Positions 34,461 through 44,945 of a DNA stretch of 64,000 nucleotides are shown one piece after another (positions within the stretch are counted from its first letter, which is position 1; each line of letters opens with the position of its first letter). Under the pieces are notes generated by a model. It saw only the letters and a list, made by a program, of their open reading frames with translations. It did no database searches and was not told the origin of the DNA. The stretch comes from Limonium bicolor (taxonomy: Eukaryota; Streptophyta; Magnoliopsida; Caryophyllales; Plumbaginaceae): NCBI GenBank assembly GCA_023374045.1, contig CM041779.1:272400062-272464061 (forward strand). The letters are read 5' to 3'. A program made the position numbers and the translations under genes.

Positions 34461-34860
34461 ACTTTGTTCATTTCAAACCCGCTAGGCAGCTATTGCGCTA
34501 CTAGTGCGGTCGACTTTTCGTTTTACACCCGCCAGACAGCTATTGCGCTACTAGTGTGGTCGACTTTTTGTTTTACACCCGCTAGACAGCTATTACGCTA
34601 CTAGTGCGGTCGACTTTTCGTTTTACACCCGCTAGACAGCTATTGCGCTACTAGTGCGGTCAACTTTTCGTTTTACACCCGCTAGACAGCTATTGCGCTA
34701 CTAGTGCGGTCGACTTTTCGTTTTACATCCGCTAGACAGCTATTGCGCTACTAGTGCGGTCGAATTTTCGTTTTACACCCGCTAGACAGCTATTACGCTA
34801 CTAGTGCGGTCGACTTTTCATTTTACACCCGCTAGACAGCTATTGCGCTACTAGTATGTT
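34461..34860 (+). repeat. 50-bp tandem array, 8 units
   Basis: Units begin at 34461 (diverged), 34511, 34561, 34611, 34661, 34711, 34761 and 34811. Each contains TTTTACACCCGCTAGACAGC and then CTACTAGTGCGGTCGA. Units differ by only one to three bases apart from the first and last, which suggests recent expansion or homogenisation. Confidence 0.92.
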
Positions 34861-34862
34861 AC

Positions 34863-35402
34863 TTTCATTCGCATTCTAGGCCCGTTATAAGCCCTAGGAC
34901 TGGATATCAAGAGGTCCAGTTGAGGCACTCCTAAGCCCTCGTGCACCTTAAACCAAATCGGGTTGTTAGTATTATAGGCTCGTCATAAGTTCTATAGCTA
35001 GATATCAAGAGGTCTAGTTGAGGCACCCCTAAGTCCTCGTACTCTCAATCGCATTCTAGGCCCGTCATAAGCCCTAGGACTGGATATCAAGAGGTCCAGT
35101 TGAGGCACTCCTAAGCCCTCGTGCACCTTAAACCAAATCGGGTTGTTAGTATTATAGGCTCGTCATAAGTTCTATAGCTAGATATCAAGAGGTCTAGTTG
35201 AGGCACCCCTAAGTCCTCGTACTCTCAATCGCATTCTAGGCCCGTCATAAGCCCTAGGACTGGATATCAAGAGGTCCAGTTGAGGCACTCCTAAGCCCTC
35301 GTGCACCCTAAACCAAATCGGATTGTTAGTATCCTAGGCTCGTCATAAGTCCTAGGGTTAGATGTCAAGAGGTCTAACAGAGGCTCGTCATAAGTCCTCG
35401 TA
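34863..35402 (+). repeat. 180-bp tandem array, 3 units, each a 90-bp dimer
   Basis: ATTCTAGGCCCGTCATAAG-type starts recur at 34873, 35053 and 35233. Each unit has two related halves: CTGGATATCAAGAGGTCCAG, and a TAGATATCAAGAGGTC variant. A lone related piece lies at about 34139-34272, before the 50-bp array, so that array appears to sit within an older 180-bp array. Confidence 0.9.
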
Positions 35403-35483
35403 CTTTCAATCACATTCATACACTCACGGTCGCGTCCCAATACAGCAGTAAACCCGCAGTGAGAATTTTTGGTGCCCTCAACC

Positions 35484-35532
35484 TTGATCCAATTCTGCAA
35501 GTGCTTGCAAAATTGAATCAAGGGGAGCCATA
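35484..35532 (+). promoter_or_regulatory. Hairpin and polypurine tract before the 3' LTR
   Basis: TTGATCCAATTCTGCAAG (35484-35501) and CTTGCAAAATTGAATCAA (35504-35521) can pair at 16 of 18 positions around a 2-nt loop. AAGGGGAG directly follows and overlaps the stem's last bases, and the 3' LTR starts at 35533. The purine tract would prime plus-strand synthesis. Confidence 0.75.
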
Positions 35533-36146
35533 TGTAGACACCAAAAATTCACACCCCCATAAAGCAAATTTCGAAATAATAAGAGGGGTCGTCGCCTTTC
35601 TTTTTTCGAAACATATTAGCGTGCGTGCCATAACGAAACCGTCATTTTATAACCTTTTTCAAAGCATTTCATAAAAAAAACGATTTTAAAAAAATGAATT
35701 TTCAAACAATAATCCGGTTTTAAACCCATTCATTTTATTTTATTTACTTATCTTATTATTATTTTATGTATTCCATTTTTATCACTCGTTTGTTTTATCT
35801 ATTCAATTTTATTTTCATTTTCATTTACTTTATCCCATGTATTGCTATTTCTTACTATTTTCTATCATGTACTCTTCATTTTTATCATCATCATTTTAGT
35901 ACTATTTCATTATTTTATGTAATTTATATTGCATTAATTCATTTGTTTTTCATATTGTTATGTTTTACACTTTAATGATTATACTCCATGATCTCATGTC
36001 TCTTAGGAAGAAACATTTCATTTTATTTAAACTCTTTCGTTTTACTGTATATCTTCATTTATAGCGCTAGCGTTTTTGAAAGGATTACTCAGCTCGAGGA
36101 AAGGCTCTTGTATTATTTCTCTCGTTTATATGTCAAGTTCAGTCAT

Positions 36147-36203
36147 TAGCTCAACCGGTTGAGATTGGTGAGGGAGAGATTAGAGGTCCTGAGTTCGAGT
36201 CTC
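36147..36203 (+). other. tRNA-like pol III promoter boxes in the 3' LTR
   Basis: This is the counterpart of 21932-21988. The A box is identical and the B box differs by one base (TTCGAGTCTC here). Confidence 0.5.
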
Positions 36204-38217
36204 AGGAGGAACAAAATCCAATTTGCTTTTTTGACAAAGCAATCCAAATGCAGCCTTGACCCCGGCCCATACCAAACACGACCTTGACCTCGGTCAAGAC
36301 CGGACGCGGCCCACTGGCGCCCATACTCCATACTCCATTCTTCTTGTCTCTCGTTAATTGTGCAACCCATACTGGCACCCATACTCCATTATTCTTGTCT
36401 CTCGTGCAACCCATACTGGCGTGCGAACTCCATACTCCATCGTTGAAACCTTCAGACACAAAAAACCCAGCCTACGCCTTCATCTTCTTCCGGCTTCTTC
36501 TTCGATTTTTCATCCGCCTCCTGCCCTTCAACATCGATCTCGTCTCCATCCTCTTCTTCTGACGTTCTTCTTCAAAAGAGCAGGACCCATCTCCTTCCAT
36601 CCCTCTCTGGATCCCATAGCTAGAAAACCAAAAAAAAAACGAAACCCTCTCCAACTCTTCCACCACCATTTCCGGCTTCGTCTCAAAGCAATCAAGAAAA
36701 ACCCCAACTATGCCTTCTCCCTCGTTCGACTGCAACTTCATTCCCTTCCACTCTAACTCTTTCTCCACCCTTCTATTCCTTCTCGGATCTCTCTCCTCAC
36801 AACAGTATTTTACAACCCAAAAATGGCGAACGGGGAACGTACATAACTCGCCCCTCCTTCGTCGGCGGTAATTTTGCAACCCGACTAGCGAACAAGGAGA
36901 TACATGCTTCCTCTGTTGATATCCTCACCGACACTTGCGGACAAGGAACATACATATGCCGCCACCATCCCATCACCTTCTTCACTCCTTTCTTCAATTC
37001 AAAACGGGGTAGACAAAAAATTTCACGGTCTGTCTGTCTGTCTCCATCCCGTCAAGACACTGCTCATCTTCTTCGTTTTTCCACAACCATTCTTCTTCCT
37101 CAATTTTTCGCCAACAACACTTCCCCACCTCTCAAAATCCGGCCGCTTCCTCCCAACTTCATCCTTCTGCGCCCTCAAGATCGATAGCTAGGAGAATCCA
37201 CATCCAGAAACAACAAAAAATAAAACTCACGCCAGCCTCACTCCCTCTTGAATCACCACCAAATCGGCTAGGTCATTGGGAAATCATCCCCTCTGCATCG
37301 TCTTTGTCATTACGTTTGGCATCCAAACAGAATAAGTTAGTTCCAGTTTTCCGTTCCGGCAAAAATCGATTTCAAAATCCCTCTCTCGGTTTCTCCTTTC
37401 TCTTTGTGTATTTAATTTCTTCTAGCCAAATGAACTGCACCGGTGATGGCTATCGGTAAAGAGAAACTAAGAACGTGGCTCTATCGAGAAGCAACGCGAG
37501 CCATGTCCCCTCTGTTTATTTGTTTTGGCACCTCTCACTTTTTTTTTACTTGTTGAAAATGTTGTAAGCAAAGCTTTGAAGAATACAAGACTCATCGTGA
37601 ATCCATGGGTTCTGGTCAAGCGAAATCGGAGCATGAATAAAGGTCCTAACCAGTTTTGGGGGCTCATTCGTCTTCATTGTTTATCCTTGTTTAAATGCTT
37701 GACGAGATAGGTCCAATATAGTCAAGAATCGGAGGGCTGAACCTTCACATGTTGTCTTTACGATGCTCTTTGACTGATCATACTCTTTGCCTTGTTTTTG
37801 TTGTTTTTGGGTTTGGTAAACCCATAAGTACAAGAAACACAGAATGTTGCTTCCTCTTGCTCTAGCCCTTTTCTGCTCGATTTGTCCATTCTGATTATGA
37901 ACTAACACACTCCTAACCTTCTGTTTTGTTGCCTTCCTCTTTTTTGTGTTAAGTTTCGTTTTGCAGGATACTCTCACTTGCTTTTCAATTCGGTACCTAA
38001 ACTTCTTATGAAATCGCCTCAATTTGTTGTTGAATTTTGTTTAGGCGCTTCGTTTAATATGCTTGATGTCATTATCTACCATGCTCTTGTCCTCTTTCTC
38101 TCTGATTTTAAGATTGTGTTTGCTTCGTGAACACTGCGGTTACTTTCCTTGAAACAGTCATCATTTTATTTATTGTTTGGTAGCCCATGACTTTCGACCG
38201 GAAGAAAATAAATTACG

Positions 38218-38391
38218 ACCAATGACGCGTTGGTGCAGTGGTGTTTGGGGCTGCACTTGGTAGGGAGAACCACTGTTCGATCCCCCACAACGTCCATTGG
38301 GAGGGGACTTACCTTGCCATTAGGCTACCCAGTGCCGATCCCCGAACCGGATGTAGCCCAATGTGGTGAACCGGTGGGAAACCAAAAAAAA
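38218..38391 (+). mobile_element. tRNA-derived SINE inside the 3' LTR
   Basis: It is the same SINE as at 23996, with the same GAAGAAAATAAATTACG duplications (38201-38217 and 38392-38408) and an A tail shorter by one or two bases. Its short frames are not genes. Confidence 0.9.
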
Positions 38392-39296
38392 GAAGAAAAT
38401 AAATTACGGTTGCTTCGTTCTCTACTGCTTGTTTATTTCAACCTGTATAATTAAGTGGTAGGATCTTTGACTGGAAATAGGGCTGCAAGAATAGTTTTAT
38501 GCGCACTCTTTTATTTATCATCTGTTCGTTAATGACTACCAAAGATGAGAATTAGTTGGTCTGTTTGGTCGGTTTTGACTCATTCAAATGGATAAAAGAG
38601 TGGTAACGATCAATAAAGAGATCACGAAGGAGCACATAGACTCGAGCCACTATCTGCTTAATCGTTTCTCACTTCATTCGACTTTATAACTTTGACTTTA
38701 GTTGGAATGCAAACCCGATTCCTTTTAGGTTTGAAACTTTTGAATTAGATTTGGAGCACCCACCTGTTCTTCAATAACAATGAAGATATTTGATTTTCTT
38801 ATTAGTTGTTATCAATTTTTGACCTGTTCATCATGTGTTCTTGTGTTTTGAATTTACCTCGGCACTGTACATGTACATATTCCATATTCAGTTTTACTGT
38901 TATTTTACATTCATTTCTTTATATTTTCGCTTATTCTTAAGCCTTAGTTATTACCCCCTATGACCCAGCACTGACAGATAAGTTTTGGATGAATTGTTGC
39001 CCCGCATCTAACGGGTCTCTCATTCGTTTCGTGGGGCAATAATCTCCTATAACTTCAGGAAACACCCAAACCACCCTTATATGTATATAAGAACAAAAGC
39101 TTCAAAAAACAAGCCCTTAAGGCTAATTTAGGAGGGTTTAGGATGTGAAACCACCACATGCCTAGCGGATCTCTCATTCGTTTTATTTGGGTGGAATCCT
39201 CCTTTACCCTCAACACACCCGTAATCAAGAGTTAATAAATCAATAAATTGATCCATCTCACTTGTTAATATCTTACAAATCAAGCCCAAAAATCAA

Positions 39297-40090
39297 TAAG
39301 CTCCATCTTTGGCCCATTTCTCAAAAGCCCATCATCAAAAGCCCAAACCAACTCAAAATTAATCCTCATTTTGGCCCCACATCAAACAAAGCCCAATTTT
39401 GGCCCAACTCCAAACAAGGCCCCATTTCGGCCCAACTCCAAACAAGGCTCCATTTCGGCCCAACATCAAACAAAGCCCAATTTTGGCCTAACTCCAAACA
39501 AGGCCCCAATTTTGGCTTAACTCCAAACAAGGCCCCATTTTCGGCCCAACTCCAAACAAGGCCCCATTTCGGCCCAACTCCAAACAAGGCTCCATTTCGG
39601 CCCAACTTCAAACAAGACCCAATTTCTAACAAAGCCCAAAATAGGCCCAATTCAATTCCAAAACCCAATCGCTCCAAGGCCCATATCCATTTAGGCCCAA
39701 ATTTCGAACCCAAAATTCCAAGGCCCATCTCGGCCCAACATCTAAGGCTCCTTTCAGCCCAACTTCTAAAGCCCATTTAAGGCCCATTTCAAAAGCCTAA
39801 TCCTAAGGCCCACTCCAGCCCAATCACCCCAGGGCCCAAACCCAATTCGGGCCTAAACCCACTATGGCCCATTAAAGCCCAATCTAGGCCCAAAACCTCA
39901 AACAAGGCCCAATCCGGCCTAAAACCTCAAATAAAGTCCAACTCGGCCCAAAAACCCGACCAAGGCCCAACTTGACCCACAAGCCCAATCAAGGCCCACT
40001 AGACCCAAATCCCCAACATTAGGCCTAATTCGACCCAATTCGACTCGATCAATCCAACCCGGCCCATTTTCCAACTTTGGCCCAAACCCA
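39297..40090 (+). repeat. GGCCCA/AGCCCA-dense tract in the 3' LTR
   Basis: This is the counterpart of 25078-25870, with a handful of substitutions. Both strands are open over 130-170 codons here only because the repeat lacks stop codons. Confidence 0.7.
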
Positions 40091-41400
40091 ATCAAATCCG
40101 AAATTCAAATCAACTCAATGCCAAACCTAAGTCCAATTCTAACCCAATCCAATTCAAACTCAACTTGTAAATTCCATTCAAAATCCAAAAATCCAAAAAA
40201 AAAACATTCCTCATTATTCAGCTTTAATCCAAAATCTTGAAAATCTCTTATCTCAAACTTTCAAACAATCATTTTATTCAAACTTCATCAAGTTTTCAAA
40301 ACAAAACCATTTTGTGGAATTTTAAAGGAAAACTCTTCTCACATCACAGAAAACTCTTCTCAAACGCAGAAAGTTCTTCTCACATATACAGAAAGTTTTC
40401 TCCTAAAAATATTTCTCAAAATCAGTGTTTCTTCATCAAGAATTCCGAATAACTTCAAAAGTTTTCCAACTAAAATTTCAAACTCAAAACTAAACCGTTT
40501 TCAGGGAACAGGAGATGTCTAACATTTTCAAAACGTTTTCTCCCTAGTTAGACATCACTTGTCTCCCTTCCAAGAATAAAAATCCGAGGCGGGGCACTGG
40601 GGTCATCTCATCCCTTGCCGCAGTCTGGACTTCTTTAGGCGGGGCATTTGGGTGACAAACATCCCCTAATTGCAGCCTAGATTTTTTACGAGGCGGGGTG
40701 CTAGGGATGTGACTGCCTTCCTAGTTGCAGCCGGGATTTCAGAATCGTCTAACTCCCTTCTACTCGATTTCATTATTTTCGACTTTTAATGTTTTAAACC
40801 CGGGAGTTAGAGACGTTATTAGGGTTTGATCGAGAACATCTCATTCATGGTGTTTCTCTCTAAATCCTATTTTTCGACATAAATTCCTTGCCCCATCTTT
40901 CGAGCCTCGGCTGTTACCATTTATTAAGTGTTGTGTTCGAGGGGGTACATAGGGTAATCCCTCGGGATTATCCGCCCTTTTACAATAAAATGATTTTCCA
41001 CAATCGTTTTCAAACCTCAAATTTAAAAAACTCGGGATCTCTATTCAAATACCAATTGCCTCACACACTCAAATAATCTTCAAAACTCCAAATCACTTCA
41101 TACCCAAATCATTCAAACTCCAACTCGCATTAAACTCAAATCCTCTTACAAATTCCAACTTCATTCAAACTTCCAAAGTCTCACAGGCCCGAGCGTCTCA
41201 TAGACTCGAACATCTCACGAACTCGAATGTCTCACAGACCCGAGCGTCTCACAGACTCAATCATTCTAATATTTCATGTCTCACAGACTCTAACCTCCCA
41301 AAACCCGAAGCTTCTTGAAACTTCGAACCCTTCTAAATCTCAAACATTACAAATATCCTCAAGCTCCACAAACATCAAAACTTCCAAAACCCAAAGAGCT

Positions 41401-41639
41401 GAACTACGTAAGGTCTGATCTCAGCGGAGAGTTGAGTACGTAGGCAACCCGCACAAGGTGCGACCCCACACCAATCAAAATACTCTTTTGTCATCATCCG
41501 TCTCACTTTCAAACAACCTCGTTCGCTTCCAACCCTCGATTACCTCAAAAAAACGCAACCATCCTAAAGACGTGAACTACGTAAAGTCTGATCTCAACAG
41601 GGAGTTGAGTACGTAGGCAACCCACACAGGGTGCGACCC
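41401..41639 (+). repeat. Two copies of the nested-hairpin module, 3' LTR
   Basis: Copies lie at 41401-41466 and 41574-41639. Both retain the CTACGTA/TACGTAG outer arms and the CTCAGC or CTCAAC / GTTGAG inner arms. Confidence 0.75.
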
Positions 41640-43401
41640 CATTCCAAACGAAAAAAACCTTTTCCCCTTCTGAGGTGACTCTCATATCTCTCAAAACACT
41701 CAAACCTTCTTCGGTTCCCACAAATTTCAAACCATCAGACTCCAAGTCTTGTTTATTCACTAAACCCCAGACTTTCCTAGATCTTTATCCTATACTCATC
41801 CGAATTCTGCAATTTCCTCTTCTAGGCGTTGGCTTGGCAGAAAAGCTCGCCTCATCCACTCTCTCTCTCCCTCTCTTTTCTCATCCTAATCCTATCCTTT
41901 GGCTTTAACTGAATCTCTATAATAAGGTTTTGAAAGAAGGTAATCCCGACAATTGGAGACCGAGGTTTCCTCGGGCACCAATCCGAAGTCGTGGTTGTTG
42001 CCACTTCTAAGGGGTGTAACACAGTGCGAACCCACACAGAATCTTTGGTATGACCAGATAAGTCCTATCCATAGGCAACAAATCACAGAGTCAATTAACG
42101 GTTCTTAGAACCCTTCTCCTCCCTTCCTAGTTCCTTTGGTCAAACTAGGTGGCGACTCTAGTCAATTTCCGCCCTTAGGGCATAAGTCCGTGTGGGGCCC
42201 ATTGAGAGCGGGTGTAGTGCTCACTAGCATTCCCCTTAAGCTTTCTGGGAAAGACGGACGATGTAGTAGGTATTTGAGGGATGCCGAGAATAACGGGTTT
42301 TCACCCTCCACAGAATGGCATTTCAGGATCTAGGCTTTTCAGTCAGGCCATAGTTAGATAGACCCCCCCTCATACCGAAAAATCACCCTCCACACAAAGG
42401 TAAACCCTAGATTTGGTATTTTAAGCATTTCAATGAATTAGTATTATCCCAAGGGTTAGAATTTTAATTACACTTATTTTGTATTCCTTGGGTGATGGGA
42501 ATGGAGTTTGGCAACTCCATTGCCCACTTAGCCAAATTTGAGAAGAGGAAGAGCAAAAGGAGATTGGAAAAAGAAAGAAGAAAGTATGAGCTTAAGGTAA
42601 GAAATCCTTCTTAATGCCAATTTTAATGCATTAGAATAATGAGAATGGGTAAAGTAATGAATGAACCCAAAATATTGTACTAGGAATGTAGTTGGTGGAA
42701 GTTTGAGAGTATTTGTGAATTAATGTTTGGATTGAAGGCCTTAGAGCCAAGTAAATTGGGTATGTGTATTGGTATTGTTGTTTGAGAATATTTTGGTAAA
42801 TTAAGATTGCTTTGAGTGCTGGTAGGACCCCTTGTGGGTGTGGCTAGATTAGGAATGGTAATTGGTGAGAATTGATGAAGTTGAGGATGTAAGATTTATG
42901 GGGAGGTTATGGCAAAATTTTAGTAGAAATAAACATTTTGGGTGACTTGGTGAATGGGAGAACCAAGGTGTGTATTGGGTTGAGTAGAGATGTTTAGTAA
43001 CCATGGAATGGTAGTTGGAGGATGAGAACAAAGAGTGTAAAAATCTGTAGCAAGAAGTGTTGTAATGCCTTGGAAAAATTATAAATGAGTTAGTGTGCAA
43101 GACTTAGGAAAATGAGTGTTGGACTTGGGTATGGATAGTGTATTTATCTAGGAATGAATTGGAATGGTAAAAGGAAACTGTAGGAATGCACATGTGTGCA
43201 AAATGTAAAAATGAGAATGGAAATTTGTAGAATTTGAGCAAGGAGTTGAGTAAGGATTGAACCAATGTTTTGAAGAGGTTTAGAGCATGTTTTAGGGTGC
43301 TTAAACATGTAGGAAGCATGTGGAAAGATTAGGAAATGATTAGAGGTGAATTAGGGGTTGAAAACTAGTGAAAAACTGTAAATTTTGACAGTTCCAGGGG
43401 T

Positions 43402-43581
43402 GGTCCGGGTTTGCAAATCGGTACACAAACCTGGACCATAGCAAAAGCACGGCATGAGATCATCCTAAGGGGTGGTCCGGGTTTGTAAACCCGGACACAA
43501 ACCCGGACCACATGTAAAACTAGCCAGAAACGGACTTCAGTGATTGGTCTGGGTTTGTAACCCCGGACACAAACCCGGACC
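43402..43581 (+). repeat. Three 36-nt hairpin units in the plus-strand family A LTR
   Basis: Units lie at 43402-43437, 43474-43509 and 43546-43581, exactly 72 bp apart. In the second unit GGTCCGGGTTTGT pairs perfectly with ACAAACCCGGACC, and an internal AAACCCGGAC offers a competing partner for the left arm. Confidence 0.8.
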
Positions 43582-44714
43582 AGGCTAAAAATGTAACAGA
43601 ATGTGTTTTAAGGTGTCCTAATGATGGGGAATGGATTGGGGATGGTTTTAGATGTTGTTAAGGCCTTTTTTGGTGATATTTAAAGGTCCTAAGAAGTGTA
43701 AACAAGTGTAGGAAGTGAGTGAGAAGTAAGAACATAAATAGACATGAGTAAAACTAAGTATAACGGGACAATGGGGTAAGTACGGGCGTAGTAATTATTT
43801 ACGTACCGTAGGAACATAGCATTAATAATAATGTTTGAAACATTATCAGTGGAACAAGTGTGAACCAAGGAACAAGGGAACACATGGTAAAGATAACCCC
43901 GGTGAAAGGTATGATTTTCTCATGCCCCGTATGCTAACCGAGCTACATTGATTTGTGTGTTGTATGCCGGCTAATCAAGATTAAAGCATGAAAACGGTTT
44001 ATTGCCTTTCATTGTATGTCTTGTTGTATGTTGTATGAGCTAACCCTTCTTAAATGATTGCGTGGCTTAACTTAGTGTATAGATCGACTCCTAGATGAGT
44101 CTTGTTGATTAGAGACCCGTAGTAAGGGTCGTGATGCGAACTAACGAAAACATGGAAACACACCAAAACTAACGAACCAAGAAACGGTAACGTAAACCAA
44201 TGAACTCACTAGAATGTGAGAGAGTGTACGGGACTAGTAACCTCCCGATAACGGTAAGAGAACCGAAATGAACAATCCACAAAACAATAAGTAGTGGGAG
44301 TATATATATAAGTAAGCTCTATTAGAGGTATTGATGATGGTGCAAGACATAAACAATGAGAGTAGTAAAAAATGATGAGGGATCTCCAAACCCCTTAGAA
44401 AATTAGTCGACCCACAATGAGAGGACCCGACTAATGTGAGTAATGTCCCGAACATGAGAGTATTTGATACGTTGGGGAAACCCTTAAATTTGAGAATACT
44501 AGACGATGGTAATTCCCTAAGCAAGTGGAGGTTATTGAGAGAGATACTTCTAGGCTAATCCATGAGATTGTAAGATACTCCGAGAGAGAAGTGTTGGGAA
44601 TTTGAGTAGTCCGGTAAAAACGGACATTGAGTATTTGAGGAGCTAAGTGTATAGCCCCTTTGTATTTGTAGGCCCGGTGGCGAGTCTTGTGTATGACTCC
44701 GCCTGGAGGCCAAA

Positions 44715-44945
44715 AGTAATGAGTATTGAGTAATGCGTATGTATGAGTAAAGTAATGAGTATTGAGTAAGAAGGAAGTATGAGTATGTAATGAGTATCGA
44801 GTAATGAGTAAGTACGAGTAAGGTAAAGAGTATGGAGTACTGAGTAGGGAGTAAGTATTGGTAGTAGTGAGTATTGAGTAAAGCACGAGTAAGGTAATGA
44901 GTAAGGTAACGAGTGAAGTATGAGTAAAGCAACAAGTAAGTAAGT
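44715..44945 (+). repeat. GAGTA-rich low-complexity tandem region
   Basis: Words such as AATGAGTATTGAGTAA and GAGTAAGTA alternate for about 230 bp. The long minus-strand frames across it (44431-44994, 44555-44935) encode runs of YS, LL and TH and are repeat artefacts. Confidence 0.75.

Larger units (their letters stand above)
28175..35532 (+). mobile_element. Non-coding internal region of the 21-kb element
   Basis: The longest frames are about 114 codons and none carries gag, protease, reverse transcriptase, RNase H or integrase motifs. Contents: unassigned 28196-29330; a segment ending in an inverted relative of the LTR start at 30608; unassigned 30609-32900, with three overlapping minus-strand frames at 31204-31634; degenerate GAGCCAT repeats (about 32930-33910); a hairpin module (33288-33352); two tandem arrays (34461-34860, 34863-35402); a 38-nt hairpin (35484-35521) and the purine tract. 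Confidence 0.75.
21320..42394 (+). mobile_element. 21-kb non-autonomous Ogre/Tat-like LTR retrotransposon (LARD type)
   Basis: The 5' LTR is 21320-28174, the internal region 28175-35532 and the 3' LTR 35533-42394. The exact target duplication CAAAG lies at 21315-21319 and 42395-42399. The LTRs run from TGTAGACACC to CACCCTCCACA. The primer-binding site TGGCGACTCTGCTGGGGA and the purine tract next to the 3' LTR fit the Ogre/Tat branch of Ty3/gypsy elements. No reverse transcriptase, integrase, protease or gag motif was found in any frame, so mobility would need proteins from elsewhere. The LTRs differ by roughly 1-2% by eye, with small indels, which implies a fairly recent insertion. It sits inside a family A LTR. 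Confidence 0.9.
35533..42394 (+). repeat. 3' LTR of the 21-kb element (6862 bp)
   Basis: It is the partner of 21320-28174 with the same parts in the same order: tRNA-like boxes at 36147-36203, gene-like part 36225-38130, SINE 38218-38391, GGCCCA tract 39297-40090, GGCGGGG repeats 40586-40741, and hairpin modules 41401-41466 and 41574-41639. It ends in CACCCTCCACA followed by the CAAAG duplication. The 172-codon frame at 39262-39780 is a translation of the GGCCCA tract (repeated NKAQFWPNSKQGP words). Confidence 0.9.

Noticed and set aside
34461..34860. CRISPR-like regular repeats
   Set aside because: The 50-bp units are contiguous with no unique spacers, in a plant retroelement; this is an ordinary tandem array.
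39262..39780. 172-codon plus-strand frame and its minus-strand counterpart (39366-39776)
   Set aside because: Both are translations of the GGCCCA repeat tract; both strands are open because the repeat lacks stops, and no domain is present.
21315..42399. Segmental duplication as an explanation for the 6.86-kb repeat pair
   Set aside because: TG...CA termini, a CAAAG target duplication, an adjacent primer-binding site and purine tract, and the host LTR joining cleanly across the site all indicate an LTR element.
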